64,000 nt of DNA, taken from NCBI GenBank assembly GCA_030146915.1, contig JASLAT010000034.1, positions 1 to 64,000 of the forward strand, written 5' to 3'. The notes under the pieces are model-generated. The model did no database searches. It saw only the letters and a list, made by a program, of their open reading frames with translations, and was not told the origin of the DNA. Position numbers and translations under genes: made by a program. This document shows, one piece after another, positions 61,641-64,000 of the stretch. Numbering within the stretch: position 1 is the first letter of the stretch; every line of letters starts with the position of its first letter. The stretch comes from Tissierellales bacterium (GTDB lineage Bacteria > Bacillota > Clostridia > Tissierellales > Tissierellaceae).

Positions 61641-61654
61641 TATAATGATATAAT
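61641..61654 (+). promoter_or_regulatory. Candidate -10 region for prmA
   Basis: TATAAT at 61649-61654 preceded by TG at the extended -10 position, with a second TATAAT at 61641-61646. The -35 would fall in the dnaJ terminator and is poor. It is 40 bp before the prmA ATG. Confidence 0.35.
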
Positions 61655-61694
61655 AGCTTTAGACGATTTGAGCCTATAAAGAAGGAGTGTATTT

Positions 61695-62642
61695 ATGGAG
61701 TGGATTGAATATAAAATAGAAGTTAAACCGGGATTTGAACAAATAGTAGAAAATGCTTTACACATAGTAGATGTGGGTGCCTTTAGTATTGATGATCCTA
61801 ATCTTGTAGATAGTATAACGCAAAATCCAGGAGACTGGGACTATATAGATGAAAAATTTTTAAGAGAGAAAGAGAAAGAATTAGGAATAGTTAATACAAC
61901 TTTCAATATTTATTTTTCAAATGAAGATCAAGCAAATAAAAAAATTTCTAGTATATTAGATAATTTAGAGAGGTTAGAGTTATTTCATAATAAAGATTTT
62001 ATTATAAATAAGAAAACAGTAGAAGATAAAGATTGGGCGGAGAATTGGAAAAAGTATTATAAGCCTATTGAAATAGGAGAAAAGTTTGTGATAAAGCCAA
62101 GTTGGGAAAGTTATAAAAATATAGAAAATAAATTAGTGATAGAAATGGATCCAGGCATGGCATTTGGGACTGGAACTCACGAAAGTACTTATATGTGCAT
62201 AGAATTATTAGAAAAGTATATGGAAACAAAAAATGAGGTCTATGATGTAGGATGTGGAAGTGGAATATTATCTATCGTAGCGCATAAACTTGGAGCAAAA
62301 AAAGTTACTGCTATAGATATGGACCCTACGGCTGTTAAAGTAGCTAAACAAAATATTACTAATAATAGTATGGAAGAAACTATAAAAGTTTTAGAAGGAG
62401 ACTTATTGTCTATAGTAAACTCTAAAGTTGATTTAGTTGTTGCTAATATTTTAGCTGAGATTATAATAAGTATGATAAAAGATGTAAAGTTATTGTTAAA
62501 AAAAGATGGAATTTTCATATCTTCTGGTATAATAGTTGAAAAAGCAAAAACTGTAGAAAAAGAACTAATAGAGAGTGGTTTTGAAGTATTGGAAATTAAA
62601 AGAAAAAATAGTTGGGTTGCTATAGTAGCTAAATTAAAGTAG
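61695..62642 (+). CDS. prmA: Ribosomal protein L11 methyltransferase
   Basis: A 315-aa SAM-dependent enzyme that trimethylates L11. The N-terminal substrate-recognition domain (MEWIEYKIEVKPGFEQIVENAL) is followed by the class I methyltransferase core: AFGTGTHESTYMC, VYDVGCGSGILSIVAHKLGA and VANILAEIIISM. Located between dnaJ and rsmE, the standard Firmicute order. AAGGAGTG precedes the ATG. Confidence 0.96.
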   Translation: MEWIEYKIEVKPGFEQIVENALHIVDVGAFSIDDPNLVDSITQNPGDWDYIDEKFLREKEKELGIVNTTFNIYFSNEDQANKKISSILDNLERLELFHNKDFIINKKTVEDKDWAENWKKYYKPIEIGEKFVIKPSWESYKNIENKLVIEMDPGMAFGTGTHESTYMCIELLEKYMETKNEVYDVGCGSGILSIVAHKLGAKKVTAIDMDPTAVKVAKQNITNNSMEETIKVLEGDLLSIVNSKVDLVVANILAEIIISMIKDVKLLLKKDGIFISSGIIVEKAKTVEKELIESGFEVLEIKRKNSWVAIVAKLK

Positions 62643-62650
62643 GTGGAAAA

Positions 62651-63385
62651 TTGGATAGATTTTTTGTAGAAGCGGATCAGATTAAAGATAAAAGTATTTT
62701 TATTGTTGGGGATGATGTTAAACATATTAGTGGTCCTTTACGTTTAGGTATAGGTGATAAGATTGAAGTGGTTTCTGAAGGATATCTTTATATAGGCATA
62801 ATAGAAAACTTAACCAAAAAAGAAGTTGAGTTAAGAATAATAGGTTGTTATAAAGATAAAAAAGAACCTATAGCTAAAATTCACTTGTATCAAGGACTAG
62901 CAAAGGGCAGTAAGATGGACTATATTATACAAAAAGGTACAGAGGTAGGAATTGATAAAATAACTATTGTTGAGATGGATAGATCTGTATCTAGAATTTC
63001 CAGTGATAAAAAGAAGGTAAGTAAGTTAGAGAGATGGAGAAAAATAGCAGAAGAAGCTGCTAAGCAAAGTAAGAGAGGTAAGATTCCCGAAGTTGTAGAT
63101 GCTATTAGCTCTGATGATATGATACTAGAGTTAAAAAACAAGAAAAATATTTTAGTAGCATATGAAGAGGAAGAAAAAATAAGTATAAAAAACGTTATTT
63201 CTAAAATAACTGAGGAAGAAATCAATATTATAATAGGACCTGAAGGTGGAATTAGTAAAGAGGAAATTAATCAATTAAAGAATGTAGGTGCTAAAACTAT
63301 GTCATTAGGCCCAAGGATACTTAGGACCGAAACAGCAGGATTAGTTATGGCTAGCATTTTACTTTATGAATTAGGAGATATATAG
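62651..63385 (+). CDS. rsmE: 16S rRNA m3U1498 methyltransferase RsmE
   Basis: A 244-aa SPOUT methyltransferase acting on U1498 of 16S rRNA. A PUA-like N-terminal domain (to about 70) is followed by the knot domain with IIGPEGGISKEEINQLK and SLGPRILRTETAGL. It starts with TTG and GGTGG upstream, eight bases after prmA. Confidence 0.95.
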   Translation: MDRFFVEADQIKDKSIFIVGDDVKHISGPLRLGIGDKIEVVSEGYLYIGIIENLTKKEVELRIIGCYKDKKEPIAKIHLYQGLAKGSKMDYIIQKGTEVGIDKITIVEMDRSVSRISSDKKKVSKLERWRKIAEEAAKQSKRGKIPEVVDAISSDDMILELKNKKNILVAYEEEEKISIKNVISKITEEEINIIIGPEGGISKEEINQLKNVGAKTMSLGPRILRTETAGLVMASILLYELGDI

Positions 63386-63395
63386 AGGTGATCAG

Positions 63396-64000
63396 ATGAA
63401 AAAAGTGGTTTTTCATACATTAGGATGCAAAGTAAATCATTATGAAACAGAAGCTATGGAGGATATGTTTAAAAATAGTGGATACGAAATAGTTGAGGAT
63501 GAAGTTGCAGATATATATGTTATTAATACTTGTACTGTAACAAACATGTCTGACAGAAAATCAAGACAGTTTATAAGAAGAGCAAAAAGAGATAATAAAG
63601 ATGCAGTTCTAGCTGTTGTAGGGTGTTATTCACAAACTTCACCAGATGAAATAGAGAAAATTCAAGGGGTAGATATAATTCTAGGTACTTCTAATAGAGA
63701 TAAAATAGTTGATTATTGTGAAAAAGCTCTAATAGATAATGTGAAAATAAAAAAAGTAGATGAGATAAAATATAAAAAAGATTTCGAAGATATATCTGTT
63801 AAAGAAGTCAGAGATATGACTAGAGCTTATATAAAAATTCAAGATGGATGTAATCAATTTTGTTCTTACTGTATAATACCTTATGCTAGAGGACCTATAA
63901 GGAGTAGAAAGTCTAGTGATGTATTACTTGAAATAAAAGAATTAGCACAAAAAGGATTTAAAGAGTTTATATTAACGGGTATTCATGTAGCTTCATATGG
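63396..64000 (+). CDS. mtaB: tRNA t6A37 methylthiotransferase MtaB, cut by window edge
   Basis: The first 201 codons of a radical SAM methylthiotransferase that turns t6A37 into ms2t6A37 in tRNAs reading ANN codons. Visible are the N-terminal cluster cysteines in HTLGCKVNHYE, VINTCTVTN and AVVGCYSQ, then the radical SAM motif CNQFCSYCIIPYARG. GAGGTGAT lies before the ATG, 10 bp after rsmE. The reading frame is open to the last base. Together with TrmO it gives two enzymes in this window that modify t6A. Confidence 0.95.
   Translation, partial: MKKVVFHTLGCKVNHYETEAMEDMFKNSGYEIVEDEVADIYVINTCTVTNMSDRKSRQFIRRAKRDNKDAVLAVVGCYSQTSPDEIEKIQGVDIILGTSNRDKIVDYCEKALIDNVKIKKVDEIKYKKDFEDISVKEVRDMTRAYIKIQDGCNQFCSYCIIPYARGPIRSRKSSDVLLEIKELAQKGFKEFILTGIHVASY

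Noticed and set aside
62240..62725. 161-aa minus-strand open frame over prmA and rsmE
   Set aside because: It overlaps both conserved genes completely and has no recognisable domain or start signal.

Overview
The window is a stretch of chromosome from an AT-rich, Gram-positive-type anaerobe of the Clostridia/Tissierellia kind. Four things support this: strong A/T bias with very heavy use of AUA and AGA codons; a complete Rnf ferredoxin:NAD+ oxidoreductase operon; an NADH:rubredoxin-reductase-like flavoprotein; and typical low-GC Gram-positive gene order (maf-radC-mreBCD-PBP2-minCDE, rplU-prp-rpmA-obg, hrcA-grpE-dnaK-dnaJ-prmA-rsmE-mtaB). I see no insertion sequence, prophage, integrase, CRISPR array or rRNA gene. 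Almost every gene is a recognisable housekeeping or metabolic gene, so this is core chromosome and not a genomic island.

Layout. 1-1377: dense cluster of 15 tRNA genes, the first cut by the window edge. 1438-7590: a YprB-type RNase H-like protein facing left, then an unrecognised helical protein, a NifZ-like cysteine desulfurase with its partner thiI, and a LemA/TPM pair. 7715-11741: potABCD polyamine importer and a small unknown protein. 11887-18157: NADH:rubredoxin-reductase-like flavoprotein, beta-CASP nuclease, PLP enzyme, acetyltransferase and trmO, then a leftward two-gene unit (FMN enzyme with an N-terminal cysteine cluster plus a DsrE-like protein). 18364-24195: tRNA-Leu on the minus strand, then polA-coaE-lytic transglycosylase-solute-binding lipoprotein. 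24380-29305: rnfCDGEAB behind a leader with a terminator-like hairpin.

29413-41394 is a long rightward run behind a strong promoter: NusG_II protein, Gx transporter, maf, radC, mreBCD, a very large PBP2, minCDE, apbE and rng (septum placement, wall elongation, flavin attachment, RNA processing). 41398-46004: rplU (with L21 leader RNA)-prp-rpmA, obg, yhbY, nadD, yqeK, ridA, rsfS. 46070-53575: D,D-carboxypeptidase on minus; comEA, an orphan response regulator and comEC; holA; rpsT on minus; lepB. 53734-64000: lepA-hemW, then the CIRCE-controlled heat-shock operon hrcA-grpE-dnaK with dnaJ, then prmA, rsmE and mtaB (cut by the right edge).

Functional links. ApbE probably flavinylates RnfD and RnfG. 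Prp should trim the N-terminal extension of L27 encoded by the next gene. The cysteine desulfurase probably hands sulfur directly to the rhodanese-less ThiI. TrmO and MtaB both act on t6A37 of tRNA. HrcA represses its own operon through CIRCE.

No spectacular new system is visible. The best candidates for undescribed biology are the rnf leader hairpin, the FMN-enzyme/DsrE pair with Cys-cluster motifs, the orphan regulator sandwiched between comEA and comEC, and the absence of several sporulation genes from slots where spore formers usually carry them.
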